Origin: Dioscorea cayenensis subsp. rotundata
Lineage: Eukaryota; Streptophyta; Magnoliopsida; Dioscoreales; Dioscoreaceae
Length of the DNA: 64,000 nucleotides
NCBI RefSeq assembly: GCF_009730915.1
Contig: NC_052480.1
Location: 3,968,001-4,032,000 of the forward strand
Direction of reading: 5' to 3'
Shown: piece by piece, positions 12,653-25,974 of the stretch
How the letters are laid out: each line of letters begins with the position of its first letter
Position numbering within the stretch: position 1 is the stretch's first letter
Made by a program: the position numbers and the translations under genes
The notes under the pieces: model-generated
Told to the model about the DNA's origin: nothing
The model's database searches: none
What the model saw: the letters and a program-made list of their open reading frames with translations, nothing else

Positions 12653-15600
12653 ATGGCGCCGGTCCCGGCGAGCGTTGCGAAGCAAGCGGAGCTTCTCCGG
12701 ATGGACGGCAATACCTACTTCAAGAAGGAACGTATCGGCGCCGCCATCGACGCCTACACTGAGGTTTTCCTCCAATCCAACCCCCATTTTTTTTTTTTTC
12801 GTTACCTTTGTTTCATGCGAAGGAGATCGATTCTCGGATGGATTTTGGTCTAGTTATTGTGATTGAATGTTTGGATTGGGATTTTTATTTGATTTTTTGT
12901 TTTTGCAATAGAATTGTTGTCAAGATGGAAGTTTTTCTTTCTTTCTTTCTTTGTTGAGTGGTGATCTGTGTGTTGATTTGGGGTTTTGTAGGCTATTGCG
13001 TTGTGCCCAAATGTGGCGGTGTACTGGACGAACCGAGCGCTTTGCTATAGGAAGCGCGAGTTCGTGGAATTGCAATGGTTTTGTTGTCTTGTTTTGGATT
13101 GGATTTGAAGTAATTTTCTAGATGGGTTTTGTAGGGAGTGGGCGAGAGTTGAGGAGGATTGCCGAAGAGCTATAGCAATTGATGGCGGTTCTGTGAAGGT
13201 ATTGCACTTTTCTGATTGAACTTCATTGACTGTCATTTTGGTTGGCTGTTCTGATCTAAAATACTGTCCAATTTAGGTGATTAGGTTATCTTGTGTAGTT
13301 GTTATTGTCTTGAAGGATTCATTCCGGTTGGGACTTTGACGTGACCCAGATTTGGGTAGTATTATGTATTACCAGTTGGTTTTCTTTGTATGAGGAAGCT
13401 TGGAAGATAAACATAGTGTAAAGCTGCTAGCTTAGTTTCTTGTTCCTCGTACACTCAGATTATTACCATCCTTTGAAAGCTTAAGCGTTCTGTTCAAAGT
13501 TGATTTCAATGTTTCAAAATTTGCTGTTCTTTTTAAGATTGTTACTTAGTATTTATTGTGTATATTGGACAAGTTTAAAAAAAATCCTTTTTTTCTTTCT
13601 TTCTTTCTTTCTTCACCTTCTTTCATGGTTAAGACATAAGAGTTTGAAGTAGTGAGGTTTCCTACCAGACTTTGTGTCTAGGGATTAGTAAGACTTTAAG
13701 GAAAGAAACTTGATTTTATCATCTTAACGTAAGGTATTCCATACTTCTCAGATTTAATTTATTTTGGTAGGATAAACATGCTTTTATTGGAATCTTTAGT
13801 ATGGTAGGGTGTTCCTTGACTATGGTACCTGGCGATCTTCAGTGAGTCAATATTCACACATTTGCTTACTGTCGGTGGAATTTAATGCAATTGCAGTTAA
13901 TTTATCTATTTCTTAATACCCTTAGGTATAAGCTGATTGTGGGCTTAGCTCATATTGGCCCAAGGCTATCATATTGTTTTCTTCCTCCTGAATTTTTTTT
14001 TGCAAAGTGACAAACTTCTCATATATGAGTCCACGTCACAACTCTTTTGTCAATAGGTGGGTCATGCAGAATACGTGGCTCATCGTTTAAAGGTTTAAAT
14101 AGTTTCCATTATAGATAATTCCTAAATCTGGGTTACACTTTGGTGTATTATTATTTACATTAAAATGCTACTGTGAGACAACTGGTTTATGTATTGGAAT
14201 ACACTTCACTATTATTCATTATTGTAGTAAATATGGTGCTAACACCTCTCAGAAGCCATGGATGTGGATTGTGGAAATATCCTGTACATGTTCACACAAA
14301 TATTGTGATATATTTATTGCCATTTGTTTGTTTTCATATCCATGATTCCTTTTAGCAGGATGGTGCATTACTGTTGATCATGCTATTCCGGCATTTATTA
14401 GCAGGATGATTTCCAGCTATTAAAAGTTATGACCCTAGTTTGCAATTCTGGCTTAGCCACTATATGAGCTATTAAAGGGTATTAATTAGAAAAAATTGTG
14501 GTCGCCTTGTGCTTTAGGCTTTGGCATTTTTTTTTAAAACAGGTACTATTGTATGGTACTTTCAATTATCGTTTGTTTTGTTTTTCAAAAGTCCTTCATC
14601 TACACCTATTGAGTATGCACACCATTATGATGCTTTGAAGAAATTGCTATAATTTTACATAGATAGGTGATGACAAACAGATGTAAATGCGAGCATACCT
14701 TGTTTATGTTTTTCTTTGGGATTCACTTCTAGTGTATCATATATCATGTTGATTATGATCAGTTCATCTTCAAACAAAGCTGTATAATGTCCCTTGATTC
14801 TTAGGTTCTGTTGAGTAAGTTTTCATTATATTTCTATAAATTAGAAGTTTTTGTGTAATTAAGCCAAGCTTGTGCTATGCTTGGCTTTATTCCCTTTAAA
14901 CAAATTGATGATAAATTATTAATAAAGATGTAACATTTTTATAATAACTATTATATTGGATCTTGGACTACTAGAATGTGTATATGTTAGTTACCAAGCC
15001 TGACAAGTGGGCCTATGACATTTAAACTTGACATGTATAATTATTCAGTCCAGACCATCGCTCAAGCTTGGATTGTTTATTAATCAAACAAGCTTGAGAC
15101 GGCCAAAGCTCTAGTCAAGCTTAAATCTTCCCCTGATGACGCATGATACTGATAATAGAAGCTCTTGCTTTTGTGTTTGCATGTGAAGCATATAAATCCA
15201 ATATTTTGAAAACTAGCTGGCTCATGTTATTCTCGATGAACATTATATATATATATATATATATTTCCATAGCTCCCTATTCAAGCTCTTAACCATACAT
15301 CATATCCTATAGTGGCAATCTATCAGCTTTTTTGGATCCATATAATAATGTAATATATATTTCTAGTAGATTCAAATTTCATTTACATAATCTGAACAAC
15401 AAAACTGTTCTTTGTTGTGATGTGCATGCTGATGAGTGCGCTGAATTTCTTTATTATGTTTGCAGGCCCACTATATGCTGGGATTGGTATTGTTGGAAAA
15501 ACAAGAATATGCAAGCGGCATTAAGGAACTGGAGAAGGTCAGTAACTTTTATTAGAACAGTTATTTAACTACATTTCTCGCTCCTCTATTTCCTCCCACT

Positions 15601-16645
15601 CCACCCCAGCCCATCTGCATGTATTTGGAGTTTTGAGACCCCTCTAACAATTTAGATGTAGCTTGTCTTTGTTCTACTGCATCTAAGTCAGAAGTAGCTT
15701 TGTGTTTGTAACAAGAAGTCAGTTTTCTTATCTCCCTTCCCCAGCAAGGTCTTTTAAATTTTTCTGTTAAACTCTGTGACTCTAAGAACTATACTCATAC
15801 AAGTTTCGATCCTTTGACATTAAGTGAAGTAATACTGACTGTTTTAATAAATTTCTTTTTACTTAGGCTTTAGATCTTGGAAGGGGTGCAAACCCTCAGG
15901 GTTACATGGTTGAAGAGATTTGGCTGGTACTTGCTAAAGCCAAGTACAACGAATGGAAACAATCATCCAGTGAAAGATTACAGAGGCTACAGAACTTAAG
16001 GTAAGAGTTGAATTGCTGGGTAATGCAACTATTTTGATTTGGGTGCTAGAACTGCATTGCTCCAGATATGCCACTACTAAGATATGCTTATATTTCAGAG
16101 ACGCATGTGAGAAAGCTTTGAAGCAGCATAATCTTCTTAGTGTTTCTGAAGCCCGAGATAGTTCCAATGACAATATAGATGATTGCTCCAAACAATTTGA
16201 GTATCTGTCAGAGGTGTTCCATAAAGCTGCACTTGTTGACAGGCCATCTCAGGTCAAATCTCTGTGGTGCTGGTGCATATGGGATTCCCAGAATCATCTG
16301 TTCATGTTCATTAATTCTCAAGATTTCAGGTACCTGACTACTTATGCTGCAAAATCACATTGGATATCTTTCGAGACCCTGTTGTCACTCCGTCTGGTAT
16401 AACATACGAAAGAGCAGTGTTGCTTGAACATCTGCAAAAGGTGATACTTAGTTTCATATCATATAGCATCAAGCTGTTTCTATCCTTGAGTATGATTTCA
16501 TGCCTTGACATTAAATTAGGTTGGCAAGTTTGATCCATTGACGCGGGTACCACTAGAGCAACACCAGCTGACCCCAAACCTGGGCATCAAAGAGGCAGTC
16601 CAAGCATTCTTAAATGTGCATGGTTGGGCTTACAACATGAATTGA
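12653..16645 (+). CDS. CHIP: CHIP-type E3 ubiquitin ligase (TPR plus U-box)
   Basis: Eight exons can be joined with GT-AG introns and consistent phase: 12653-12763, 12992-13059, 13135-13198, 15466-15537, 15867-16000, 16099-16252, 16330-16440 and 16520-16645. They give 279 residues, close to the roughly 278 of Arabidopsis CHIP. Residues about 8-115 form three TPR repeats, seen in GNTYFKKERIGAAIDAYTEA, WTNRALCYRKR and AHYMLGLVLLEKQEYASGI. These would bind the EEVD tails of Hsp70/Hsp90. Residues about 200-275 form the U-box (ITLDIFRDPVVTPSGITYER), which recruits E2. The protein ends WAYNMN. In plants CHIP ubiquitinates misfolded and chloroplast-destined clients in the cytosol. Every exon is intact. 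The start matches the family N-terminus, and the promoter lies in the assembly gap. Confidence 0.95.
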
Positions 16646-18246
16646 ATGATTTTACACCTCCGAACAATCTGCGGCTTTTCTTTGATTCTTCATTACTTGT
16701 TCAGCCTTCTGCAAACTTGTACAGATAGATCGATACCGGTTTCTTGTGTGCAGTCTGAAAATATGGTTTTGTGTAGGAAAGTTATGCATGAAGTTGAATG
16801 GTGCACCAGCTTGATGCAGGTTCTGTTCATTCTTTTATGTGAGCGCCAATGTGTAAGAATTATCTAAACTGATGCCATTTTGTTTGTATGTTGGCGTCCG
16901 TTGGCTATAAAATTGGTCTCCAGATGTGTTGCTAATCAAAGATATTAGTTTTTAATAGCCTCTATCTTTGTATTTTATGCTTGTTGTTAAGCATTGTTAG
17001 GAAAAATATAGGTTTGTTTTTTCTTGTTTTGGTAGGACTTTATTTATAAAAAATATTATTCATGCTGAATAGTTTGGCTGAAATTGGGGTCAAATGCTAA
17101 CCCCGGAACTGGGGTTGCTAACTTCGGAGTCGGGATTAGTATTCGGTCCAAATCCCAACTATTCGGCCCGAATAGCATTACTTTTTATCTATCTATATAT
17201 AAATGGCTGGTGATGTTTAAAATTTGGTTCATTTTTTGTTCTGATTTTTAAAATTACTTTGTTCATGTTGCACTTTCATTCAAAGTAATTGAATGTGTTT
17301 TCAATTAAAAAAATTATATAGTAGTTGTAGAAATCTTACTCTTTAAGTTATCTTATTTGTTATGGTTAAAGTTGACATTTTATATGTACGAAGATGTACT
17401 CTTTACCTATTGAAGAAAATTATATTTATTCAATTTTTCCATGCTATTGTTGAGATGTCCCAGTTATTTGTTGTGATGTCACACGTATTGTTCAGTTCCG
17501 TATATTATTTATTTTTCACCGGGTACTACTTATCTAATATTTTCACAATCAAATTATCCTACTTATTATGGTGAAGATTATATATTTAATTAGAAATTAT
17601 GGATTCATCCAATGGTAATTATCCCTTTTTTTCGACTTTGTTAAAAAAATTATATATTTGAACTTTTTTTTTAAATAACCCATTACTCTGAGCAAGTATA
17701 GCCTCGGAATGGATGATGCTTCATGTATTTTCTCCAACATTTTGATCTTTAAGTCATTTTAGATTCACTCTTACTTCTTTTTTTAATATATATCCCACCA
17801 ATCTCATCTATCAAATAAGTGCTTGAATGCAAGGTGAAAAAAAAAACATATCTTAAAGAAAAAGAACGATAACAAAAAGAGGAATATATTAAAAAAATTA
17901 GTAATTTTGGTATTATAAGAATTTAAAGAATATATTTAATATTTAGAAGGACTATACAGGAATTACAAGTAAAAATAAGACCTGCTTATCACTGCAAATG
18001 TCAGAGGAACTTTACAAATTAGTTTTTAAATGTCCCATAACTTGTATGTCGTTTATTATTAAATAAATGTAAGGGCAGGTAGGTTGGCCAATCTATATTA
18101 CATTAGTATAAGAAAAATAATTATGCCTATTTTAAAGGATATAAGAGCAAAAGCAAACCAATAATAATATATTATATTCACAAACTTTCATATATTTTTC
18201 TTTTTTCAACTTTTCAAGAATTTATAAATTTATTAATATTTCTAAC
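16646..18246. other. AT-rich sequence downstream of CHIP
   Basis: It holds the CHIP 3' UTR (roughly the first 400 bp). The rest is AT-rich with no supportable gene. A short GC-richer patch near 17095-17180 repeats GGGGT/CGGAAC/TTCGG words and is probably repeat-derived. Confidence 0.5.
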
Positions 18247-18879
18247 CATAGTTATCAAACCCGGCCCGGGCATTGATCCCGAGTCGAGGCTCCTGGGTCA
18301 CGAATAATTCGTTCAACAGTCGAGTTATTTTAGGGTCAATCTCTGGGTTAATAAAAATATTTTAAAATATTTTTTTTAAAATTATAAATTAGTTTTTAAT
18401 TATATAATGATATATCATAATAATATCCATGAATTATTAGTTATCAAATAAATAATTTGATGGAAAAATACAAAAACAATTGCTTAATTTTTGATTTGGA
18501 AGTATTAGAAAAGAAGAAAAAAGCTCAAACTTCACATAATATCAATACATAACAATACTAATTCACAATAAAAGTTTAAATTTATTATCAAACTATCAAA
18601 CCAAACTCAATCCGATATATAACCAAAGTTCAAAATTGAAATTACAAATCAAAGCGATCGATTAGTCTCGACCGTCGAGTTAACTCTGGTTCACTAGCCG
18701 GGTCAATCGGTCGCGATCACTGGGTCAATCCGGTCCAACCACCCGGTCAAAAGCGGGTCAATGCTGGTCGAACGGGTTGATTGTATAACCGGTCTAATTA
18801 AAGACCCGGACCGGTTGAAGCACCGGGTCACCGGATCAACCGGTCCGACCGCCGGGCCGGTCCGGGTTTGATAACTATG
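18247..18879. mobile_element. non-autonomous hAT-type MITE with 8-bp target duplication
   Basis: The 633-bp element begins CATAGTTATCAAACCCGG and ends with its exact inverted complement, an 18-bp perfect terminal inverted repeat starting CA and ending TG. It is flanked by the direct duplication TTTCTAAC (18239-18246 and 18880-18887). An 8-bp duplication is diagnostic of the hAT superfamily. The interior has no coding frame. The subterminal zones, especially the right, are dense in GGGTCAA, CCGGTC and ACCGGGTC words, which could be transposase-binding repeats. The perfect TIR and duplication suggest a fairly recent insertion. Confidence 0.92.
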
Positions 18880-19121
18880 TTTCTAACTAATATACCAAAA
18901 ATAGATGGTATGAAAGAGATGCTAATCTTTCAAACTATCAAATCACCAACATAAACAACTCATTTGCTATCAATAAAAAAACTAACACAAATTCAGTTCA
19001 CCACATGTTGAAAACCTTTCCTTCATGTCATTATTATCACCAACTTGCTACAACTTTTTCAACAATTATTGAATTCCTTTTCATATAAAAAGAAATAAAT
19101 CATATTAAATTCACAATGATT

Positions 19122-20608
19122 TCAAAAACTTTTGTGATTGTGATTGTAACATGCCATATTCAAAGAGTTTGAAGGATATGAAAAATGGCCATTAACTATT
19201 TGATCAAAAACCCATTTGTTTGCAGCCTCAGTGTAATGAGCTCCATCCCAACTCACTCTCTTGCTTGAATCCATGCATGACTTCCCAATTAGAACTTCAT
19301 TTCCATGCACACTCACACTAGTTCCACACCTTGCTATTGAATCATAGTTATATGCTCCTCCACCATGCCCACAACAAGCCATTAATGGCTTCCTAAATCC
19401 TGTGAAATTAAGTTATGGATTAAAACTATCTCGATAATATTGATATTTACCAAATTAACTGATATGGGACTACTTACCGAACTTGGTGGCTTGACTGATC
19501 AGTAAGTATTTAGCAGAGTAGATATCAACATATGTGAATGCTGCAACTGGGAATTCTTTTTGCAACTGAGCTACAGTTTCATTGAGCATTCTGTTGAACT
19601 TCTTGGCAAGTTCATTGAAAACTACAGCACAGCCTACAGAGTCTAGTTTTCGATACCCGGGGACTTGTCGGAGAACATAAGGCAGGCAGCCTAATGGACC
19701 AGTGTTATGTATCCAGAAGTACCTTCCCCCATTATTGTATAAACTCTGTTTGCATCATAACTTCTTTAGTTTTCCATCATCTAAATAAATTTCATCAATG
19801 GAGCAACTTATTATAGTTAGTCATGTTGCAAAAAAGATCAATCAATTCAGTTGTGATCTCATGTTAGATACCAACCTTTATGGTTTTGGAAAAGGCTTTC
19901 ATTGCATCATGGATGTATTGCTCTGCAGAACTGTTGCTGAAGTAGAGTGCAGTGAGATCATTCTGGCCAATGTCTATGATGTACAAAGCTCTTGAGAAGT
20001 AGTCCTTCATTGGCATCAAACTCTTGAGCACTCCTCCTGTGTATATATTGAAATTTGAAATGTTGATTTACTGATAAAAAAATTTAGATACTGAACACTT
20101 GCCTTTTCTAAGTATAAATTGGGATCTGGATTGAAATTGTGAGAATTGCATGGCTTGGATGTCCAGAGAGAATGGACTGTAGCCACCTTGAGCAAGTGTT
20201 ATGTTTTGAGGAATGATGGTGGATAAACTTGTGGCGAAGTTTGCACCATGGCTGAAATTTGCACCTAATGAATCTAGATAAGAACTCAGATATGGAAGTC
20301 CAAGGTTCTCAGCTGCAGTATCAGAAAAAAACATTAGTTTGATGTCATTGGATTTAGTAGAGTTATGATGTTATTTTACCAATGAAGTCGATGATTAGGC
20401 GGCCATCGGAGAATCTGCTGGAGGGCATATGGAAGAAGGTATCTCCATATGGTGAGCTGAGAGGACCGAAGGCAGCGGAGAAGCCACCGGTGTCAGAGTT
20501 TGAGTCCCCCAGAGCAAAGATAGCAGGGAAGTCACAAGGTTTGCAGAGGATTGATGGCAAAAGTAAGAGAAAAATGTGAAGTGATGCAATGGAACTTAGG
20601 AGACTCAT
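19122..20608 (-). CDS. secreted GDSL esterase/lipase
   Basis: Five exons: 20608-20380, 20312-20103, 20036-19876, 19745-19478 and 19399-19122, giving 381 residues, normal for plant GDSL enzymes. The start chosen is the ATG giving [19 protein letters not shown], a clear signal peptide, so the enzyme enters the secretory pathway. Block I is GDSNSDTGG with nucleophile Ser36. The block with the oxyanion glycine/asparagine is [15 protein letters not shown] follows, and the catalytic Asp341/His344 pair lies in [11 protein letters not shown]. The [13 protein letters not shown] segment and the overall layout match the ENOD8/fucosidase-like (At3g26430-type) branch, which hydrolyses acyl or acetyl esters in the apoplast. 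The substrate cannot be told. Intron 2 uses a GC donor (G|GCAAGT). All blocks are intact. Confidence 0.94.
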
Positions 20609-20660
20609 TTGGTGAGAGTTTGAAAGGTAGTTGTGATTGGAATGAATGACAATGCCATTG

Positions 20661-20670
20661 TGATTTATAC
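20661..20670 (-). promoter_or_regulatory. probable TATA box of the GDSL gene
   Basis: The minus strand reads GTATAAATCA about 55 bp before the chosen ATG. That leaves a leader of roughly 25-30 nt, as expected for a plant TATA promoter. It is placed by position and motif only. Confidence 0.5.
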
Positions 20671-21016
20671 ATAGCATGTGAAGAGTAGATCAATTGGAGA
20701 TTAAATAATAGACAGCTGTTTGTTAGGTGGATTATTTTCAGGTTGCAGGTCAATGAAATTTGTTTATTTGTCTGGTCTTTGCTAATCATGGAACCCTGTT
20801 CACAAATCTCTAGATCTTAAGAAAATACGATGAATTCAATATAGTACCTGACTCTTAAATAATCATATAGTGTTTTTTTTATTGATTCACCAGAAAAGAA
20901 ATGTAAAATTGGCTCAATTTAACGCCATGGTGGATTCATCTTATACCTTTAACTTTTTGTACTTCAATGAAGGACTGAAAATTTACAGAAAAAGGTATAA
21001 AAATATTGCACCATCT

Positions 21017-24000
21017 TTAACTTGTTTTATCTGTTGCTGCACTTTCAAGCGACTTCGACTTCCCGCACTCCCCGAACAAGGATATGTGTGTGCTCCTTCG
21101 TGACCGTAAGCGAGTTCCTTGCTTCAGCTGAAATCAAGAAGTATATTTTATGTCATATTAGATCAAATTCATTGGACAGGTGAAAAATTGTGCATGAGTT
21201 CACAGATTTTTGGTCCATACCTTCCCTCTGTTTGATTTAGGAATATTCCAACAAAAAAGGCCATCACAACCAGGTGCTGAATCATATTCCCTGCAGGATA
21301 ACATATTGACAACTAAATTATAATACAATTCAAAGAAAGTAAATAGGTGGCAATAGATCATAAAAAACTTACGTGTTTTCTTTCTCAGAATTTGCAGCAA
21401 GGTTGTTATTGTGCAGTAAACTCGGAGAAATGGCAGAGTGGTCGACCCTCCTTGAAGTTTCTTCATTGTATGTGAGTCGAGAATTACAAACTTTTAAGGC
21501 TTCAATCTGCTGATTCAGATCTTCTTCCCTGCAGCTGGATGATCTTGGCACTACTGAAGACAAACTGAGACTAGCACCATTTTGTGGATGAATTTGATTT
21601 TTTTCGCGTTTCAAGTGACTCAAAGACCCAGGGGTACATTTTTCTTCGGCTTGAAGCCATGCACTTTCCAGTTTTTGCTCATCTGTAGTGCCCATCAGAG
21701 TTCTATGAACCCGGCCATTCTCATTTCTGCAATGAATTGCATCAGATTTATTAATGCATCCATTCATCGCTGCAGAGTGTTCATGTTTTTGTAGTGTTCT
21801 TTGGATTATAGACCTCAAGTAATCAGGACTTTTCCTAGAGAACTCACTGGCTCCGTGTTTTCTGTCTTTCTCAGAATACTCATCGAATTCATCAGATTGA
21901 TTCATTTTCTTCTTTAACAAGAGCTTAACATTCTCCGCTTGATCTCTTGCGGAAACCATCACTACAGATTTTCCCTTTGTGTAATATTCCGACATCAGGC
22001 CAATTCTAATCTCCACACTGTGCCTCAAGACCATATCAAGAGAATTCTTTATGCTACTCGAGAGCCTTTCCACTTGGGATTTAATATTATCATCTGTAAA
22101 TCCTATAAAAGCCACCAGAATACCTGCAAGTGGGAAGACATCAGGTACTAATCTTGTGATCTAGCAAACAAGAATAGAATAAATCTAGTAAATTTTCTTT
22201 GCAAGACGAGCATGACTTGGTCTCTTATTCTCATAAAATGATCCAAAACCTTTGCAAATGTACACTATTATCATAAACTTCATACACAGTTTTGTTATTT
22301 CATTCTTACAAAAATTATGAGCCTAAATTTGTGTGTGTGTGTGTGTATCTCCAGTGTCAATACAGAGTTCTTTCCTTTGTTTGATCTAATTGCTAGTACC
22401 TTGAATTGAAATCAGATTTTTGTCTTCGACAAATCAGGATTAGATAAAAAAATATCCTCCATAGCTACATTAGAACTTTTAGATCCGACTTTAATAGTTT
22501 ATAAACATTAACAAAGGTTCTAGATCGAAGTATTAGTTATGTTAAAAGGATACGTAGATAAAGATCATGGCTTACCTTCGGATTCTGTGATTGATACCAA
22601 CTTTCCATGGTCATAAAGCAATTCTCTGAGTTTCTTTGAATGGCATCTCTCAATGCACCTTTTCCAAATTTCAGCCAAATCTTTTGACATTTCATGATCA
22701 GTAGATTGATCTTTTGAAGGCAACAATTGGCTTGGTAAGCTTTCACTTCTTCTGTGTCCATGGGGGGTGGGACTTCTGCCAGTTATTCTCATCAGTACTG
22801 TACTTAGTTCATGGGAAATAGCTGGAGTTTGTTGTGCATCATGACCAGAACCAAGTTGGAGCAAGGCTGCAGTGAACCATGTTGACCGCTCGCTTGAAAC
22901 CTTTAGCTGCTTTTCAGCATCAGAAAGAATCTTCAAAGCTTGCTGTAATCTCTCCAATTCACCTTCAGTTACTAGAAACATACAAAGAAAAGCAAAGGAT
23001 GAAAATGAAGACACCTTCAGATTCATTCAGGAGTTACTTTAGGAAAGAGTCTATGTTCTACTGAAAAAAAAAGTCACCAGAATTAAAATAAGTTATGAGC
23101 AAAAACACAAAAAAAGGGAATAACCACATTATGGTAAGAATGTGAAGTTGAATTTAGACATGCTTTGTCTTTCAACTTCTCTATATACTTTCTATGTTAA
23201 GCATCAATGAAATGGATTCTAGATGCACGTTATATACTGTAAAAAATCGAAACAGTCATGTTGTACTATCACTCCTTAAAGTTTTAAAAGATTTTCCATT
23301 CAAACCAAAACATATACTTACAACTTCGTCCACCAAGAACTGTGCCACCGCATTCTGAATTCGTCAACTGGTATGTGCCAGCAATAATGTCCATTATAAG
23401 TGCAGCTAATTGGTTCATCAAAGCCATTGGATCAACACCAGAATCCATCAGCTCTCTGGACCTTTTTCACTGTTTCTGCAGTGTCTGATGACATTGCTAT
23501 CTCCAGAAGATCAAGTAATCTTTCCTCTGAGACGATTCCCTAACTGAAACAGTCACAATGTATGTATAGTTACTAAAAATATTTCCAACAAAAACATGGA
23601 TAAAGGTTGAATAGGACTTGGAGCATAACATGGCTGAAGGTTTGAATGCACATATAGACACTACAAATGAGCGAAAATATATATTCCAAAGCATCTCCTT
23701 CAACCTGATTTAAAACCTAAACATAACAACTATCTGAATGCTCCTTGTCTAGAAAAGAGTTCCCAGATTGGTCTAAACATTCATTCCTTGGTAAAAGTTA
23801 CAGTGGCAGAAGCAAAAGTAGTAACTGTGCAGTAAGGAGAGGTAAATCCCTAATGAGACTAATCTAAGGCAAGGGTGAGATGAATATTCAGAAAACTCTC
23901 CTCTTATAGATATGGTTTGTGTAATCTAATTTGTTGGAGACAGAGTTCAGCATTGTTTATAATTTTGTACATCTCTATTATATAAAGTTGAAATATAAAA

Positions 24001-25974
24001 AGAAATTATCAAATGGCAACTTACAAGATCATTCTGAGGGATGATGTGATTCTTTTTCCCAGCAAACTCAGCTGGTCCAACATTGTTTCTGCATCACGAA
24101 GTGATCCATCTGAATTCAAAAGCAATCACATTCAGAGCATCCAATTCAACGTCAAGTTTTTCTTCATCAGAAATCCTCCTCAACCGGCAAACAATATCAG
24201 CCTCCTTGATCTTTGGGAAAAGGTATTTCTGACATCGAGAGAGTATAGCACGAGGCAATTTGTCCGGATCAATTGTAACAAAAATAAAGACAACACGGGG
24301 AAGTGGCTCTTCAAGAAATTTAGTGAATGCAGACCACAACTTGGAAGATAACATGTGGCATTCCTCAATCACAAAAACTTTGCGTCTTGACGATTTTCTG
24401 GCTACAGACATATTCTTTAATAGATATGTGAATCTATCCATACTCTTATTATCAGTGGCGTCCACCTCTATCACGTTTGATCCATTTCCACTGGAAAAAT
24501 TCCTGCACTCTTTACAGAAACCACAAGGCTTTTTATGTTCAGTGGAGAGGCAATTCAAAGCAGCTGAGAATACCATTGCTGTTGCTGTTTTTCCAGTCCC
24601 CCGTGGACCATAAAACAAATACGCAGGGGCTATTCTCCCCCTTATGACAGCATTACTAAGCGATTGGACAACAATGTTCTGGCCCATTATTTCATCAAAA
24701 GACATCGGTCGGTGTTTCTGGTTCAAGCTTCTGCGATGCAGTATCTCCATGTTAGTTGCACCAGGTAGTGCTAATTCCCATCCATCTTGACTTTTACAGG
24801 TTGACCATCTTCGTCCATCTAATCGGCTCATCGCCTCCAAATCAAGTTCCCCGAAATTACTTGAAAGCTCATCAGTTGCAGCTTCTGATGATGAGCTGCC
24901 TCCACCACAGCTACTAGTCAGATGAGACAGGCCCTGGGAAGTTTTAAGCAAGTACTTTCGCTTTTGTGAAGCAGATAATCTTCTCTTATTATACAATTTT
25001 TGGCCCCTGCAAAGAATGCTGTTTCCTTTTCTCCTTAGAGTATCAGATAGTGAAGGAGAATACCAACCTCCACAGCCTGTATCTTTTGATCTTTTGGGCC
25101 AATAACAAGGAATACCACATCCTTGCTGTCCAGGTAAATCCATCTGATCCAATTCATCCTCATCAAATGAAGTAGTGCCATCCCATGACCCAGCAGTACT
25201 GGCATTTCGAACTCCATATCTGTTGTAAGAGCTAGTTGATATGGGAGTATAAGAATGTGATGACTCCTCCCGCCCAGTGTTTCCGAAGAATTTGGAGCAT
25301 GACTGATTTCTACGTGCAGAAAGAGATAATAGCGGTGATGCAGAGAGAGCCGGGTATCCAGTTCCCTGAGCATACTCATGTGCTGGTTGTCTTAAATCTT
25401 CTGAGTTGCCATTGCCATGATCACTATCATCTGACTCCTCAACTTGGTTAAGTATTCCTAAGGAACTTGATGATCCTTCAAGGAACTTTGTAACTGCTGA
25501 ATTCCTAACAATTTGCTTTCTTGAGGAGCCACTTCTCTCTGATTTTCTACCAACTCTTGTCACTGTTTTCTCCGGCTGCTTATCTCTAACACCATGTGTG
25601 CTCGCATAAACCTCGAGGTATGTATCACTCTTTGAATCTACTTTTGAAAGAATGCTAGAACTATCATCTAAGCTTTCGTCCACTGAATCCTGCCTGCTAT
25701 TGTCATTTAATTTCAAACCTCTATCACTTGATTTACTTGAATGATGCCTCCAATTATACAGGTATACCTTTTTCTGACTGTTATCAGTTCGGGTTAATTT
25801 TGTTCCAGGTGCATTCCCACGTTTCAAATTATATGCGGCTGTGAGTGATCTGGAACTTAGTCGAGACCTCCAGGATGAACAAGTTTCAGGATCACGAAGG
25901 AACCTTGCCTTGCAGAGGGCACCAAGCTCCTTCTTCAAATGAAGTTCACTTGGACCCACATATGTCTCCACCAT
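21017..25974 (-). CDS. STICHEL-family protein (DnaX-like AAA+)
   Basis: Six exons: 25974-24025, 23539-23322, 22971-22576, 22123-21373, 21290-21221 and 21127-21017, about 1,164 residues as in plant STICHEL-like proteins. STICHEL controls trichome branching in Arabidopsis and resembles the tau/gamma subunit of bacterial DNA polymerase III, but the biochemical role is unclear. Visible features are the N-terminal LHLKKELGALCK and RDPETCSSW motifs, a serine-rich linker, then HRPMSFDEIMGQ, Walker A GPRGTGKT (about residue 455), a zinc module C-x8-CGFCKEC, a Walker B-like IEECHML with Cys instead of His, and the SRCQ arginine finger. Later exons carry RSLTEGELERLQQALKILSD. Three one-base frame changes are needed: an extra base in the A4 run at 24118-24121, one base missing near 24036-24045, and an extra base in the T5 run at 23463-23467. 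They are discussed as probable consensus errors. A 5' UTR intron ends at 25996. Confidence 0.88.

Noticed and set aside
11456-12711. Long minus-strand frames across the N run
   Set aside because: They consist almost wholly of unknown residues from the 1,000-N gap and carry no coding information.
24094-24125. Reading the frame change in STICHEL exon 1 as a splice site
   Set aside because: No GT donor or AG acceptor fits, and family sequence is continuous on both sides with no gap.
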